Positions 35,577 through 44,791 of a stretch of 56,239 nt of DNA are shown here, piece by piece. This DNA comes from Symplocastrum torsivum CPER-KK1. GTDB taxonomy: Bacteria > Cyanobacteriota > Cyanobacteriia > Cyanobacteriales > Coleofasciculaceae. The stretch is from NCBI GenBank assembly GCA_019358875.1, contig JAHHIF010000052.1:1-56239 (forward strand), read 5' to 3'. The position numbers and the translations under genes were made by a program. The notes under the pieces are model-generated. The model did no database searches. It saw nothing but the letters and a program-made list of their open reading frames with translations, and was not told the origin of the DNA. Numbering within the stretch: position 1 is the first letter of the stretch; the number at the start of each line of letters is the position of its first letter.

Positions 35577-37238
35577 TTAAAACGATATCCCATAACCAAC
35601 ACCCAGAATAAACCGGGTACCATCACCCGCTGTACCCGTAACATCAGCTGCTGCTGGGGTGATGACTAGCGGTACCCCACGGATTGGAACAATTGAGGCT
35701 CCCAAGTTCAAATCTTGACCCGTCCACTCGGCAATCACCGAGATCGGTTCAGCAACTTGTACCCCAACACTACCAAACACATTAGGGTCTTCGTCTCCCT
35801 CTTCAATATTATCTTCTGAGCGGAAACGACCGCCGCCGATACCTATCGAAGCTGTGACTCGACTCAGGGGTTGAGAGCCATCCCGGCGTAAGCGGAAAAC
35901 TTTACTTGCAACACCGTAAACGCTGCTGCCACCATCGGTATTGCCCCACTCAATTAGATTCTCTACGCCAACTGCTACCGCAAAGTCACCGGGAAACAAG
36001 CGATGCACCTTGAAGCTAACGCCGCCATCCTCAAACGTATCGCCCTCTAGGTCATAAATCGACACTGCTGTTTCTAGAGCAACCAGTCGTCTTGCATCAC
36101 CTAGACCAAAACCTACCACAGCTGCACCATCATCTATGTCAGTAAAGCGCGCTCTCTCCTGATAAGTTGCTCCAAAGAAAATGTTGCCGCTTTCAGCGCC
36201 AAATGCTGTTGGTGTACCAATACTTGACCCTCCTCTAATAAATCGCCTAATCCGTTCTTCTACTGGTGGTTGTGGGAAAAGAAGTGCTTGGCGCGTATCC
36301 GCAACTTGATCAGGGGATGTGGTAGGCGGTGTCGCAACGGGTTCGTAGCCAACAATGTACTGGGCAGCAACATCATTAGCACTAAGTTGTGGGAGGGTTC
36401 CCTCGTTCACTAAAGCCTGATAGATAAACGCCGCTACATCAGCGCGAGTGGCAACCTGGTTTGGATTTAAGAAAGCAACATCCGGATAGTTGACTACTAG
36501 CTGATTGAGAGCTGCGGCGGCGACGCTATTGCGGGCAAAGGTAGGAATTTCGGGAGCGTCTTGAAAGTTTGTACTTAAAACGGTTGCGGGATCGTCGGGT
36601 GGAGACAGATCAAGCCCACTCACCAACGAAACCAACACTTGAACACGAGGTATATTTTGCTCAGGCTGAAAGATGTTATTCGGGTATCCTTCCAGAAATC
36701 CTGTGCGATAAGCTGCCTGAATCGCCTCAATACCCCAGTAAGTTGGGGGAACATCAACAAAATTGATTCCTGCACGTTCAGGCGCTCGTCCAAACGCCTT
36801 ACGAATCATTGCGGCAAACTGAGCGCGAGTTACTGGTTCATCGGGGCGGAACGTACCATCCGGAAAACCCAGAATCACCCCTCGTGCAGCTAGGACTTCA
36901 ATAAAACTCCGTGCCCAGTTATTTTGAACATCAGGAAAACTTCTGCGTTGAGCCAGTTGCGCGGCTGTACCCGTTGCAGGTTTTTGCCCTCCTGGAGAGG
37001 CTTTTTGGGGACGAAGATCCTCCGCACCTAGCATCGTATCTAAGAGCGATTGACCTAGTGAACCCCCATAATTAGCATTGGCAGTCGTGCTAGTTGGCTT
37101 CGCGGCGACAGGATTGGCAAGACCTGCAGCAGCGGATAGCATAGTACTACTCAAGATTGAACCGATTAAAATATATCCCCAGTAGCGGATATGCTTGTTG
37201 AATTGATAGAAATGACCCGTGCATCTCGCTATCCTCAT
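35577..37238 (-). CDS. S-layer homology (SLH) domain envelope protein
   Basis: A 553-residue secreted protein from ATG 37238, which has AGGAAAGG just upstream; a TTG at 37277 would add 13 residues. A signal-like hydrophobic stretch (about 20-45) is followed by three SLH repeats (about 100-285) such as FPDVQNNWARSFIEVLAARG, ending GFPDGTFRPDEPVTRAQFAAMIRK. SLH domains anchor proteins to peptidoglycan-linked glycans. The C-terminal half (about 330-553) is Gly-rich, with alternating polar and apolar residues ending in ...ILGVGYGISF, as in outer-membrane barrels. It is a probable cell-envelope linker or pore, divergent from the polysaccharide export gene. Confidence 0.87.
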   Translation of the reverse strand: MRIARCTGHFYQFNKHIRYWGYILIGSILSSTMLSAAAGLANPVAAKPTSTTANANYGGSLGQSLLDTMLGAEDLRPQKASPGGQKPATGTAAQLAQRRSFPDVQNNWARSFIEVLAARGVILGFPDGTFRPDEPVTRAQFAAMIRKAFGRAPERAGINFVDVPPTYWGIEAIQAAYRTGFLEGYPNNIFQPEQNIPRVQVLVSLVSGLDLSPPDDPATVLSTNFQDAPEIPTFARNSVAAAALNQLVVNYPDVAFLNPNQVATRADVAAFIYQALVNEGTLPQLSANDVAAQYIVGYEPVATPPTTSPDQVADTRQALLFPQPPVEERIRRFIRGGSSIGTPTAFGAESGNIFFGATYQERARFTDIDDGAAVVGFGLGDARRLVALETAVSIYDLEGDTFEDGGVSFKVHRLFPGDFAVAVGVENLIEWGNTDGGSSVYGVASKVFRLRRDGSQPLSRVTASIGIGGGRFRSEDNIEEGDEDPNVFGSVGVQVAEPISVIAEWTGQDLNLGASIVPIRGVPLVITPAAADVTGTAGDGTRFILGVGYGISF

Positions 37239-37392
37239 CACCTTTCCTACTCTTCCGAAGTTGAGTTGATTATTCAAAGGTTACACGAGTTTAGTGGACT
37301 TTATATCATTACACTTCTACCGGAACTTTCTCCAAAGTTAGCCTGACTTTGAGTAGAGAGAGTCAACATTTCTGTAAGGGATACTGTTTAAA

Positions 37393-38943
37393 GTGAGCGC
37401 AAAAAGACGTTCTGAGATAGTTGGTCGAGTTGGTGTGACGAGTAGTGGTTTAAGAAGACGTATGAATCGACCGATCGCAAGTTTAACTTTACTCGCGTTT
37501 TTCGCCGTTACGGTTGCTACCCCGATCCAGGCACAAATCCCTGGTTTGTCTCCTGGGGCAACACCTGGCGCAACTGGAGTGGGTAGTCCACCTCCTGCAA
37601 CACCCTATACCCTAGGAGCAGGCGATCGCGTTCAAGTAGCGGTCTTTGATGTTCCAGAATATAGCGGTGAGTATGTGATCTTAGCCGATGGCACCCTCAA
37701 TTTACCTGTCATCGGTAGCATATCTGTTCGGGGATTAACGCTCCAACAAGCGACGGACGTGATTTCCTCTCAATATGCCCGCTTTGTGAGACGCCCCCTG
37801 ATCACAATTAGTCTAATAGCACCCCGCCCCGTTGTTATCGCGGTGGCAGGCGAAGTTCAACGCCCTGGAACTTATTCCGTCGCCGTAGGAGGAGGTGGCG
37901 CTGGGGCAACTGGAGGACAGTTTCCGACAGTGACACAGGCAATTACCCTAGCTGGGGGCATTACTCAATCTGCTGCCGTTCGTGATGTGCAAATTCGGCG
38001 TCGCACCTCCCCGACAACAGAGCAAGTCTACAACGTCAACCTTTGGGAATTACTACAAGGCAACTTGGCTCAAGACGTTGCGTTGAGAGATGGTGACTCA
38101 ATTTTTATCCCATCCGTCGGCAGCTACAATGCCGCTGAAACTCGTCAACTGGTGGATTCTAGTTTCGCTCCACAACAAATTGAGCCAGTTAATATTGCCA
38201 TAATTGGCGAAGTCGCCCGCCCAGGCCCTTATTCCGTGTCGGGAGGCGGCGTAGGTACTGGTGGTGCGACGGGGGCAATCACAGGTTCTGAAACAGGCGC
38301 AGTCGGTGCTGGTGGAGGCGACGCTGGTCCCCCTACTGTGACTAAGGCAATTCAAGTTGCTGGTGGTATTACAGCCCTTGCTAATATTCGCGAAATCACG
38401 ATCACCCGCGCTACCCGCACAGGTGGAACCCGTGTGATTCCAATCAACTTATGGGCACTCTTACGTTCAGGTGACCTTAATGAAGATTTTCTCTTGCAAG
38501 ATGGAGACACAATCATTATTCCGACAGCAACAGCACTCGACCCAGCAGAGGCAAGCCAACTGGCAGAGGCAAGCTTTGCTCCTAATGAAATTGTCGTGAA
38601 CGTAATTGGGGAAGTTGAAGCTCCAGGAGCAATCACGGTGCCACCCAACACCCCTTTAAATCAAGCTGTACTAGCGGCTGGTGGATTCAATCCTCGTTCC
38701 CGTAGGAGTTCCGTTGATCTGATTCGTCTTAACGACAATGGAACTGTTTCCAAGCGCCGGATTTCAGTGGATTTAGCTCAGGGAATTAATGAGGAAGGCA
38801 ATCCTACTCTCCGAAATAATGATGTCGTTGTGATCAGACGCAATACCCTTGCCAGCGTTGGGGATACTCTAGGGAACGCCCTAAATCCCGTTGGCAGCTT
38901 TTTAAACATACTTGGCATATTTAGAACCATTACTGGTGATTAG
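37393..38943 (+). CDS. Polysaccharide export outer-membrane protein (Wza-like, SLBB domains)
   Basis: A 516-residue protein with GTG start and signal sequence (about 25-48; cleavage near PIQAQ). A poly_export domain (about 75-150; YTLGAGDRVQVAVF, then DGTLNLPVIGSISVRGLT) is followed by three SLBB-type domains, each introduced by a form of GEV.rPG..SV. The first two SLBB domains carry long Gly-rich insertions, which is unusual. It forms the outer-membrane channel for exopolysaccharide. The tyrosine autokinase that follows on the same strand is the matching copolymerase; a terminator-like hairpin between them suggests partly separate expression. Confidence 0.92.
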   Translation: MSAKRRSEIVGRVGVTSSGLRRRMNRPIASLTLLAFFAVTVATPIQAQIPGLSPGATPGATGVGSPPPATPYTLGAGDRVQVAVFDVPEYSGEYVILADGTLNLPVIGSISVRGLTLQQATDVISSQYARFVRRPLITISLIAPRPVVIAVAGEVQRPGTYSVAVGGGGAGATGGQFPTVTQAITLAGGITQSAAVRDVQIRRRTSPTTEQVYNVNLWELLQGNLAQDVALRDGDSIFIPSVGSYNAAETRQLVDSSFAPQQIEPVNIAIIGEVARPGPYSVSGGGVGTGGATGAITGSETGAVGAGGGDAGPPTVTKAIQVAGGITALANIREITITRATRTGGTRVIPINLWALLRSGDLNEDFLLQDGDTIIIPTATALDPAEASQLAEASFAPNEIVVNVIGEVEAPGAITVPPNTPLNQAVLAAGGFNPRSRRSSVDLIRLNDNGTVSKRRISVDLAQGINEEGNPTLRNNDVVVIRRNTLASVGDTLGNALNPVGSFLNILGIFRTITGD

Positions 38944-38979
38944 GGCAGTGTCATCTTAAGCATTTCCTCCTTGAAGGAA

Positions 38980-39037
38980 ACAGGGGAAAGGTAAAAGGGG
39001 AGAGGGAATGAGACACTTCCTTTCCCCTTGTCTTTTT
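38980..39037 (+). terminator. Hairpin terminator between the SLBB and autokinase genes
   Basis: ACAGGGGAAAGG (38980-38991) pairs with CCTTTCCCCTTGT (39019-39031) with one bulged T, followed by CTTTTTG. It starts 37 bp after the SLBB gene stop. Confidence 0.6.
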
Positions 39038-39234
39038 GAAAGATGTCGTTAATAGTCAAGTTCCCGATCGCATTCATCAGCAGGGTTGGAGACTCTATTG
39101 GTACAGTCCTATTAAAAGGAGTTTCCAATCGATCTAGTTTCTGTATACTATCCTGTACATACCAGATACAAAATTCAACAGCAAACGGATTTTTCTGATA
39201 GCTCTCAATCAAACACACGAGGACGAGGGGCACG

Positions 39235-41571
39235 ATGGAGAGGGGCAATATTCAACAGCCGTTATCATCTAATAATGGGAATGGGAATGGGAATGGGAAT
39301 GGGAAACATTTATATTTACCGTCACCAATCCCCCTGACTCAACCTGTGGACAAAGAGCAGGATGAGCTAAATCTGCGCCATCTCGTAAGTGTGGTACGGC
39401 GTCGTGCTGTTGTAATTGCTGGTGTGGCGATCGCAGTTACCTCGGCGATCAGTTTTTGGACGTTCAGCCAGACACCCAAGTATGAAGGGAAGTTTCAGCT
39501 CTTAGTAGAGCCGGTTACAGAGGAAGGAAACTTGGACAAGCTGACACAAGTACCCGGTGTCAGCGAAAGTCCTGGTTCTATCCTAGATTACGACACGCAA
39601 ATTGAAGTCTTACGCAGCCCGAATTTAATGGCTCCTATCCTTGAGGAGATTGAAAAGGACTACAAAGATGTCAGCTACGACTCTTTGATTGGGAGTAGTG
39701 AACTGAACATTGAGCGCTTAGCAGAAACCAAGATTTTGGAAGTCCGCTACCGCGATACAGACCCGAAGAAAGTTCGATTTGTCTTACATCAGGTTGCTAG
39801 AGGCTATCTGCGGTACTCGCTTCAAGAGCGGCAAATTAATCTAAAAAAAGGGATTCAGTTTGTTGAAGGTCAGTTGCCACAACTTCGCGATCGCGTAGAC
39901 AAACTTCAGGGACAACTACAAGCATTCCGGCAGCAGAACAATCTCCTCGACCCCGAAACTCAAGCGCAACAGCTATCAACTCGCGTGAGTGCCATTGAGC
40001 AGGAGCAATTGCAAACTCAGGTTGGTTTGAGAGAAGCTCGCTCCCTCTATACAACAATCTCTTCCCAACTTGGTCTATCACCAAACGAAGCCCTGGCAAC
40101 AGCGGCTCTCAGTGAAGCCCCTCGCTACCAAGAGTTACTCAATAAGTTACAAGAAGTTGAAGCTAAGATCGCGACTGAGTTATCACGCTTTACCGAAGAA
40201 AGCCCAACTGTCCAGGCACTACGCAACGAACAGCGAAATCTCTTGCCACTGCTAGAGCAAGAATCCCAACGGGTGCTGGGGGCAAATCTTTCACAAGTTA
40301 ATGTCTCGAATGATTCTCCCAATTCGATTCGCTTAGAACTGACTCAGCAACTGGTTGATGCAACCAACCAAATACAAGTTTTGCAAGTGCGACAAAATGC
40401 GATCGCCCAGGCAGAACGTAGCCTCAACCTCCAAGTAAAACAGATGCCGGTGATTGCGCGTCAATACACCGATTTACAACGAGAACTCAACGTTGCTACA
40501 GAAAGCTTAAACCGCTTTTTGGGATTTCGGGAAGGTCTTCAGATTGAAGTTGCTCAAAAAGCACTCCCCTGGCAAATCATTCTCAAACCCCAAGAACCCC
40601 AATTTCCAGTGTCTCCTAATACTCAACGGAACATCCTGTTGGGCGCGGTTGCGGGGTTGTTGTTGGGGATAGGAGCCGCTTTATTAGTTGAACGCCTCGA
40701 TAATGTATTCCACTCACCCGATGAACTGAAAGACCGCAGCAAACTGCCACTACTGGGTGTTATCCCCTACAACAAGCAACTCAAAGTGATAACACCAGTT
40801 GCTACCGTAGCAGAAATGGTTCCTGCTGAAGACTCCACAACTGAGAAGAAAAATCGCCGTAAGCCACAGTGGTACACAGCTTCTCCCTTCTTAGAGTCGT
40901 TCCGCTCCCTGCACACCAATATTCGCTTTCTCGGAAGTGATACACCAATCCACTCGATTGTCATTAGCTCAGCCACTCCCGCAGACGGCAAATCGACTAT
41001 CGCCGTTCACCTAGCTCAAGCCGCCGCCGCAATGGGTCAACGGGTACTTTTGGTCGATGCTGACCTACGCCGTCCCCAGGTGCATAAGATTTTGGGCTTA
41101 GAAAATAAGGTGGGGCTAAGTAACGTTATTGCGACTGGAATTACTGCTAAACAGGCAATTCAGCGATTGCCAATGTGGGATCACCTGTATGTATTGACCG
41201 CTGGTCAGCTACCACCTGATCCAACTCGACTTTTATGTTCCAGGAAAATGCAGTATTTGATGGAACAATTTCATGCTGTTTTTGACCTGGTTATCTATGA
41301 CACTCCACCAACACTGGGGCTTGCTGATGGAAGACTTTTAGCAGCCCACACTGATGGTGTGGTTATGGTTGCAGGACTAGGGAGAACTGACCGCTCAGTG
41401 CTAATGCAAGCCTTGGATGGGATGAAAGTTTCCAATGCGACGGTCTTAGGCGTAGTCGCTAACGGTGTGAAGGGTTATACAACTAGCTCCTACTACAACT
41501 ATCAGCAATACTATGTAACTGACTCAGAAGTCCTGAGAGCAAAGCAGCTTTTGCAGAAAAAAATAGATTAA
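39235..41571 (+). CDS. Exopolysaccharide tyrosine autokinase (Wzc/GumC-like)
   Basis: A 778-residue inner-membrane copolymerase that controls polysaccharide chain length. An Asn-Gly repeat near residue 14-24 precedes a Wzz domain with the first membrane helix (about 58-80; VVIAGVAIAVTSAISFW) and a long periplasmic coiled coil (about 200-450). A second helix (NILLGAVAGLLLGIGAALLV, about 463-482) and a cytoplasmic BY-kinase domain follow: Walker A SATPADGKST (about 580), Walker A' LLVDADLRRP, Walker B LVIYDTPP. The C-terminal Tyr cluster SSYYNYQQYY is the autophosphorylation site. It pairs with the SLBB export protein upstream. Confidence 0.94.
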   Translation: MERGNIQQPLSSNNGNGNGNGNGKHLYLPSPIPLTQPVDKEQDELNLRHLVSVVRRRAVVIAGVAIAVTSAISFWTFSQTPKYEGKFQLLVEPVTEEGNLDKLTQVPGVSESPGSILDYDTQIEVLRSPNLMAPILEEIEKDYKDVSYDSLIGSSELNIERLAETKILEVRYRDTDPKKVRFVLHQVARGYLRYSLQERQINLKKGIQFVEGQLPQLRDRVDKLQGQLQAFRQQNNLLDPETQAQQLSTRVSAIEQEQLQTQVGLREARSLYTTISSQLGLSPNEALATAALSEAPRYQELLNKLQEVEAKIATELSRFTEESPTVQALRNEQRNLLPLLEQESQRVLGANLSQVNVSNDSPNSIRLELTQQLVDATNQIQVLQVRQNAIAQAERSLNLQVKQMPVIARQYTDLQRELNVATESLNRFLGFREGLQIEVAQKALPWQIILKPQEPQFPVSPNTQRNILLGAVAGLLLGIGAALLVERLDNVFHSPDELKDRSKLPLLGVIPYNKQLKVITPVATVAEMVPAEDSTTEKKNRRKPQWYTASPFLESFRSLHTNIRFLGSDTPIHSIVISSATPADGKSTIAVHLAQAAAAMGQRVLLVDADLRRPQVHKILGLENKVGLSNVIATGITAKQAIQRLPMWDHLYVLTAGQLPPDPTRLLCSRKMQYLMEQFHAVFDLVIYDTPPTLGLADGRLLAAHTDGVVMVAGLGRTDRSVLMQALDGMKVSNATVLGVVANGVKGYTTSSYYNYQQYYVTDSEVLRAKQLLQKKID
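39274..39303 (+). repeat. In-frame hexanucleotide repeat (AATGGG x5)
   Basis: Five tandem AATGGG units inside the 5' end of the autokinase gene encode alternating Asn-Gly in the cytoplasmic N-terminal tail. The unit is a multiple of three, so slippage would change linker length without breaking the frame. Confidence 0.85.
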
Positions 41572-41644
41572 GAAATTGTACAAAAGTAACGCGATCGCTT
41601 TTTGTTGATGACAAAGAAGGAATTACCTCAAGCAGGCAACTAAA

Positions 41645-41767
41645 ATGCTGATTAGCTTGGAAGTATCCGGCATCACTGACGTATCTATGTTAGACGCACA
41701 ATCAATTGAGCCTTGGCAAGAAGAATTGCCAAAGCGATGGGTTGAATCAATTAAACTGAATGAATAG
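41645..41767 (+). CDS. Possible 40-residue protein of unknown function
   Basis: An ATG-to-TAG frame in the 297-bp gap between the autokinase gene and ispF. The translation (MLISLEVSGITDVSML, then IEPWQEELPKRWVESIKLNE) has plausible protein composition. There is no good ribosome-binding site and no family is recognised. It may be a relic. Confidence 0.25.
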   Translation: MLISLEVSGITDVSMLDAQSIEPWQEELPKRWVESIKLNE

Positions 41768-41868
41768 TTTTTCTGAATTTAGCAATTTTAAAACGAGAAG
41801 ATTAAGTTTATGAAAATAGTTGATAATTAATTATTTTAGAAAAACATTACTAATCTTATTGCTAAACA

Positions 41869-42348
41869 ATGAATATTCGCATTGGTAACGGTTACGATAT
41901 CCATCAACTTTGCAAGGGGCGGGCTTTAATTATTGGTGGTGTGGAGATTCCTCACGAGTTGGGGCTACTAGGTCACAGTGATGCCGATGTCCTAACTCAC
42001 GCGATTATGGATGCAATGCTGGGTGCTTTGAGTTTGGGGGATATTGGTCATTACTTTCCCCCCACAGACCCGCAGTGGGCAGGAGCAGATAGTCTGGTTT
42101 TATTGAGTCAAGTTAATCAACTAGTGCGAGCGCACGGTTTTGCAATTGGTAATATTGACTCTGTTATTGTGGCAGAGCGTCCTAAGCTTAAGCCTCATAT
42201 TAAAGCAATGCGCGATCGCCTCAGCACAACTTTAGAATTAAAACCTGACCAAATCGGCATCAAGGCAACCACTAATGAGAAGTTAGGTCCAGTAGGGCGA
42301 GAAGAGGGAATCGCTGCCTACGCTGTAGCCTTATTGGTGGGCAACTAG
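41869..42348 (+). CDS. ispF: 2-C-methyl-D-erythritol 2,4-cyclodiphosphate synthase
   Basis: This enzyme of the MEP isoprenoid pathway cyclises CDP-ME 2-phosphate, releasing CMP. The 159-residue protein is full length, with metal ligands Asp10 and His12 (GNGYDIHQL) and His44 (SDADVLTHAIMDAMLGA). It also has GDIGHYFPPTDPQW, RPKLKPHIKAMRDRL and the C-terminal KATTNEKLGPVGREEGIAAYAV. It works as a trimer with active sites at the subunit borders. Bases 41918-42123 are duplicated almost exactly at 55912-56117. This copy is the intact one. Confidence 0.97.
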   Translation: MNIRIGNGYDIHQLCKGRALIIGGVEIPHELGLLGHSDADVLTHAIMDAMLGALSLGDIGHYFPPTDPQWAGADSLVLLSQVNQLVRAHGFAIGNIDSVIVAERPKLKPHIKAMRDRLSTTLELKPDQIGIKATTNEKLGPVGREEGIAAYAVALLVGN

Positions 42349-42454
42349 ATTAACTCAAATCACCCACCAATACTGCGAAATAGTTTCGATGACCTTGATA
42401 CCTTCTCTTTTTTCGTTACTTCAAGTTTGAGGAATACTCAAATCCACATAGTTT

Positions 42455-43312
42455 CTAGACAATGTTGATGTCAAGGCTAGGGACAAAACCAGAGTTTAGC
42501 TGTATCGATGCAAATTGTGTTCCGTCAAAGAACAGTGCGCCTGTGTCGCTATTAAAAAAGAACCTACTGTAATCACCTATCCCAACGCCAAATCCACTTG
42601 CTGAAATCTGAATCTTATCCTCGTCCCAGTAGGCGAAGTCCGTGATGGTATCAATTCCTTCCGATACATAGTTAAAGACAAAGGTATCAGCACCTGCACC
42701 ACCGGTAAGGCTATCGTTGCCAAAACCTCCGACTAAGCTGTCGATGCCATCGCCACCATACAGTAGATCATTGCCGCCTTCACCATACATTACATCGTTG
42801 CCAGGTTCCGGAACTACGCTGTTGCCGAGGATATCGTCGCCGTCGCCGCCATACAGAATATCGTTGTCATAGGAGCCATCTAGCCAGTCATTACCATCCC
42901 CTCCATAGATCACGTCATCACCTGTCCAAGCAACTAAAACGTCATTACCCGTTCCAACGAATTTATTTGCATCATAATCCGTTCCGCCATAGAGTATGTC
43001 ATTACCCTCCCAACCATCGAGATAATCGTTGCCAGTCCCACCATACATTTGGTCGTTGCCAGTCCCACCATACATATTGTCATCGCCACTATCATCCCAA
43101 TGGGCGACGGCACCAAGGAAGTCGTCACCGTCGTTACCATACAGCTCGTCGTTACCGCTGTTGCCAAATACGAGATCATTACCACTCCCACCCTGTAGAA
43201 TGTCATTGCCGTCGTTACCAAACACGATATCGTCACCACCAAGAGCGTCGATATAATCATTGTTCGAGTCCTTAACGATGTAGTCGTTGCCGTTGGTAGG
43301 ATAACTTGCCAT
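42455..43312 (-). CDS. RTX/hemolysin-type calcium-binding protein
   Basis: A 285-residue protein made almost wholly of Gly/Asp-rich nonapeptides of the form GGxGxDxL (for example GGSGNDLVFG, GGTGNDQMYG, GGDGDDILG), from about residue 20 to 210. These fold into a calcium-binding parallel beta-roll. The last 75 residues (GADTFVFNY, TDFAYWDEDKIQIS) are the usual RTX C-terminal cap, which often carries the type I secretion signal. No N-terminal signal peptide is seen. AAGGAG lies 8 bases before the ATG. No catalytic domain is present. Type I secretion genes are not in the window. Confidence 0.9.
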   Translation of the reverse strand: MASYPTNGNDYIVKDSNNDYIDALGGDDIVFGNDGNDILQGGSGNDLVFGNSGNDELYGNDGDDFLGAVAHWDDSGDDNMYGGTGNDQMYGGTGNDYLDGWEGNDILYGGTDYDANKFVGTGNDVLVAWTGDDVIYGGDGNDWLDGSYDNDILYGGDGDDILGNSVVPEPGNDVMYGEGGNDLLYGGDGIDSLVGGFGNDSLTGGAGADTFVFNYVSEGIDTITDFAYWDEDKIQISASGFGVGIGDYSRFFFNSDTGALFFDGTQFASIQLNSGFVPSLDINIV

Positions 43313-43627
43313 TTTAATTTCTCCTTGTTTTCCTAATTGATGTTCAGCACAAGTGCTAGCTTATGAATCCCGTTGTTAGTTAATGGGGTTGATGCTTGAA
43401 CTGAGGTTTAGCTTCCTTTCCCTCGTTCTGTCCATAACTCCTCTTAAAAGCCAGAGTTTTATGCAAAATTTTAAATATTAATTTGTGTAACAAAATACAT
43501 AATTACTGAGTGTCGAGGAAGAGTAACAATCAGAAGCTCCTGCTGCTAAAGTGCGAAACCTCTTGGTTTATAGGGCATAACAGCTTGGTGCTTCATCTGG
43601 ATTATTCTGAGAAACTTTCAACAAATA
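43313..43627. other. 315-bp divergent regulatory gap
   Basis: No gene is supported. The region is AT-rich and must hold promoters for the RTX gene (left, minus strand, with AAGGAG at about 43318-43323) and for the sigma-like gene cluster (right, plus strand). No inverted repeat of note was found. Confidence 0.5.
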
Positions 43628-44584
43628 GTGAACGATCTATTCAGGAGTTGCACTTCCAGTGATACGTTCAAGACTATGGATGAGCGACTCGAACAATTAG
43701 TAAAAGAGGTACAACAACACACTCCCCAGACACAGGAGTGGCAGTTGGCTATTACTAAGTTGGTTGATGAAATTCTGCGATCGCGCAAAATCTGTCGTCC
43801 CCTTGGCAGTCAACCGCTATTTGGCGTTTATCAGAAACTGTACAAGCAAGTCCGACAGCAGCTTTTGTGTGATGTTGGCGAAAAAATCAACCAGTACAAA
43901 CCAAAACAGACAACACTAAGGATATGGAGCAATACTTTACAAACCCAGGCTTTTAGAACAATCTTGGATGATGCTCAACTCAAAAAGCTAGCCCTAGAAG
44001 CCCAACACCACCCACCTCATACTGAGCTACGACAATATGCTTTAGGGGAATTGATTGAGGCAATTCGACTATCTGGCAAACTTTGCCGTCCACACCGAGC
44101 AAATTTTTCTGTCCAGTTTTATGACCTACTTTATGACGAAGCCGTTAATAAAACTTTGACCTATGTCTGTCGGAAAATTGATAAGTATGACCCTGAGCGA
44201 GGTGACAAAAAATTTATGAACTGGGTTAATTTCAGGCTCGATAGGATATTTATAGAAACCTGCCGTGAATTTAGAAACCCAAACTTCAAGGAATTACCTT
44301 CAATTACTGACCTAGAGGAGATAGTACAGCCAGAAGAACCACCTTCATTAGTTGAGAGAGTTCGCGAATGTTTAGAAGAAGATGCTGGAGATGTTTTTAA
44401 GCAGACGCATATAAGAAATCGACCTGATGCTAATTTCTCAGCAATCGCCTTAGCAAGGTTTTCTGGGAAAAGTTGGGAAGAGATTTCAGTAGACTTCGGA
44501 ATCTCCTTACCGACACTAAGTAGTTTTTTCCAGCGTTGCTGCGAAAAGTTTCGTCCCAAGTTGCAACAATACTTGTATAACTAG
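43628..44584 (+). CDS. Sigma-70-like regulatory protein with internal duplication
   Basis: A 318-residue cytoplasmic protein from GTG; ATG at 43676 (Met17) is an equally possible start. Residues 118-189 resemble sigma region 2 (CRPHRANF, then YVCRKIDKYDPERG and FMNWVNFRLDR). The C-terminus (about 265-318; ALARFSGKSWEEISVDFGIS) has a region-4-like helix-turn-helix. Residues 21-92 align with 118-189 without gaps at 25 of 72 identical positions (counted by eye), so the first half is a diverged duplicate. In cyanobacteria such sigma-like proteins precede DUF1822 and CHASE2/CHAT genes. It may drive transcription of this cluster. The next gene is 207 bp downstream. Confidence 0.75.
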   Translation: MNDLFRSCTSSDTFKTMDERLEQLVKEVQQHTPQTQEWQLAITKLVDEILRSRKICRPLGSQPLFGVYQKLYKQVRQQLLCDVGEKINQYKPKQTTLRIWSNTLQTQAFRTILDDAQLKKLALEAQHHPPHTELRQYALGELIEAIRLSGKLCRPHRANFSVQFYDLLYDEAVNKTLTYVCRKIDKYDPERGDKKFMNWVNFRLDRIFIETCREFRNPNFKELPSITDLEEIVQPEEPPSLVERVRECLEEDAGDVFKQTHIRNRPDANFSAIALARFSGKSWEEISVDFGISLPTLSSFFQRCCEKFRPKLQQYLYN

Positions 44585-44791
44585 TATTTCCACGCTTAAC
44601 AAATCAGTAGAACTTCTCTAAATAATACCGACAAAACTCATTTTTGAAATTGGATGGCGAAATAGAAACTAACACTATTAGATAATATCATGCTATTCCA
44701 CATATGTTGATTTAAAAATAATATTTTTTAGGCTAAAACTATTAACTTCTCATTTAAGACGAATCTCAATATATAAAATATAGATAACCTG

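Noticed and set aside
42934..43275. His/Tyr/Ser-rich open frames overlapping the RTX gene on both strands
   Set aside because: Their low-complexity composition is the out-of-frame reading of the Gly/Asp repeat codons; the RTX frame explains the sequence.
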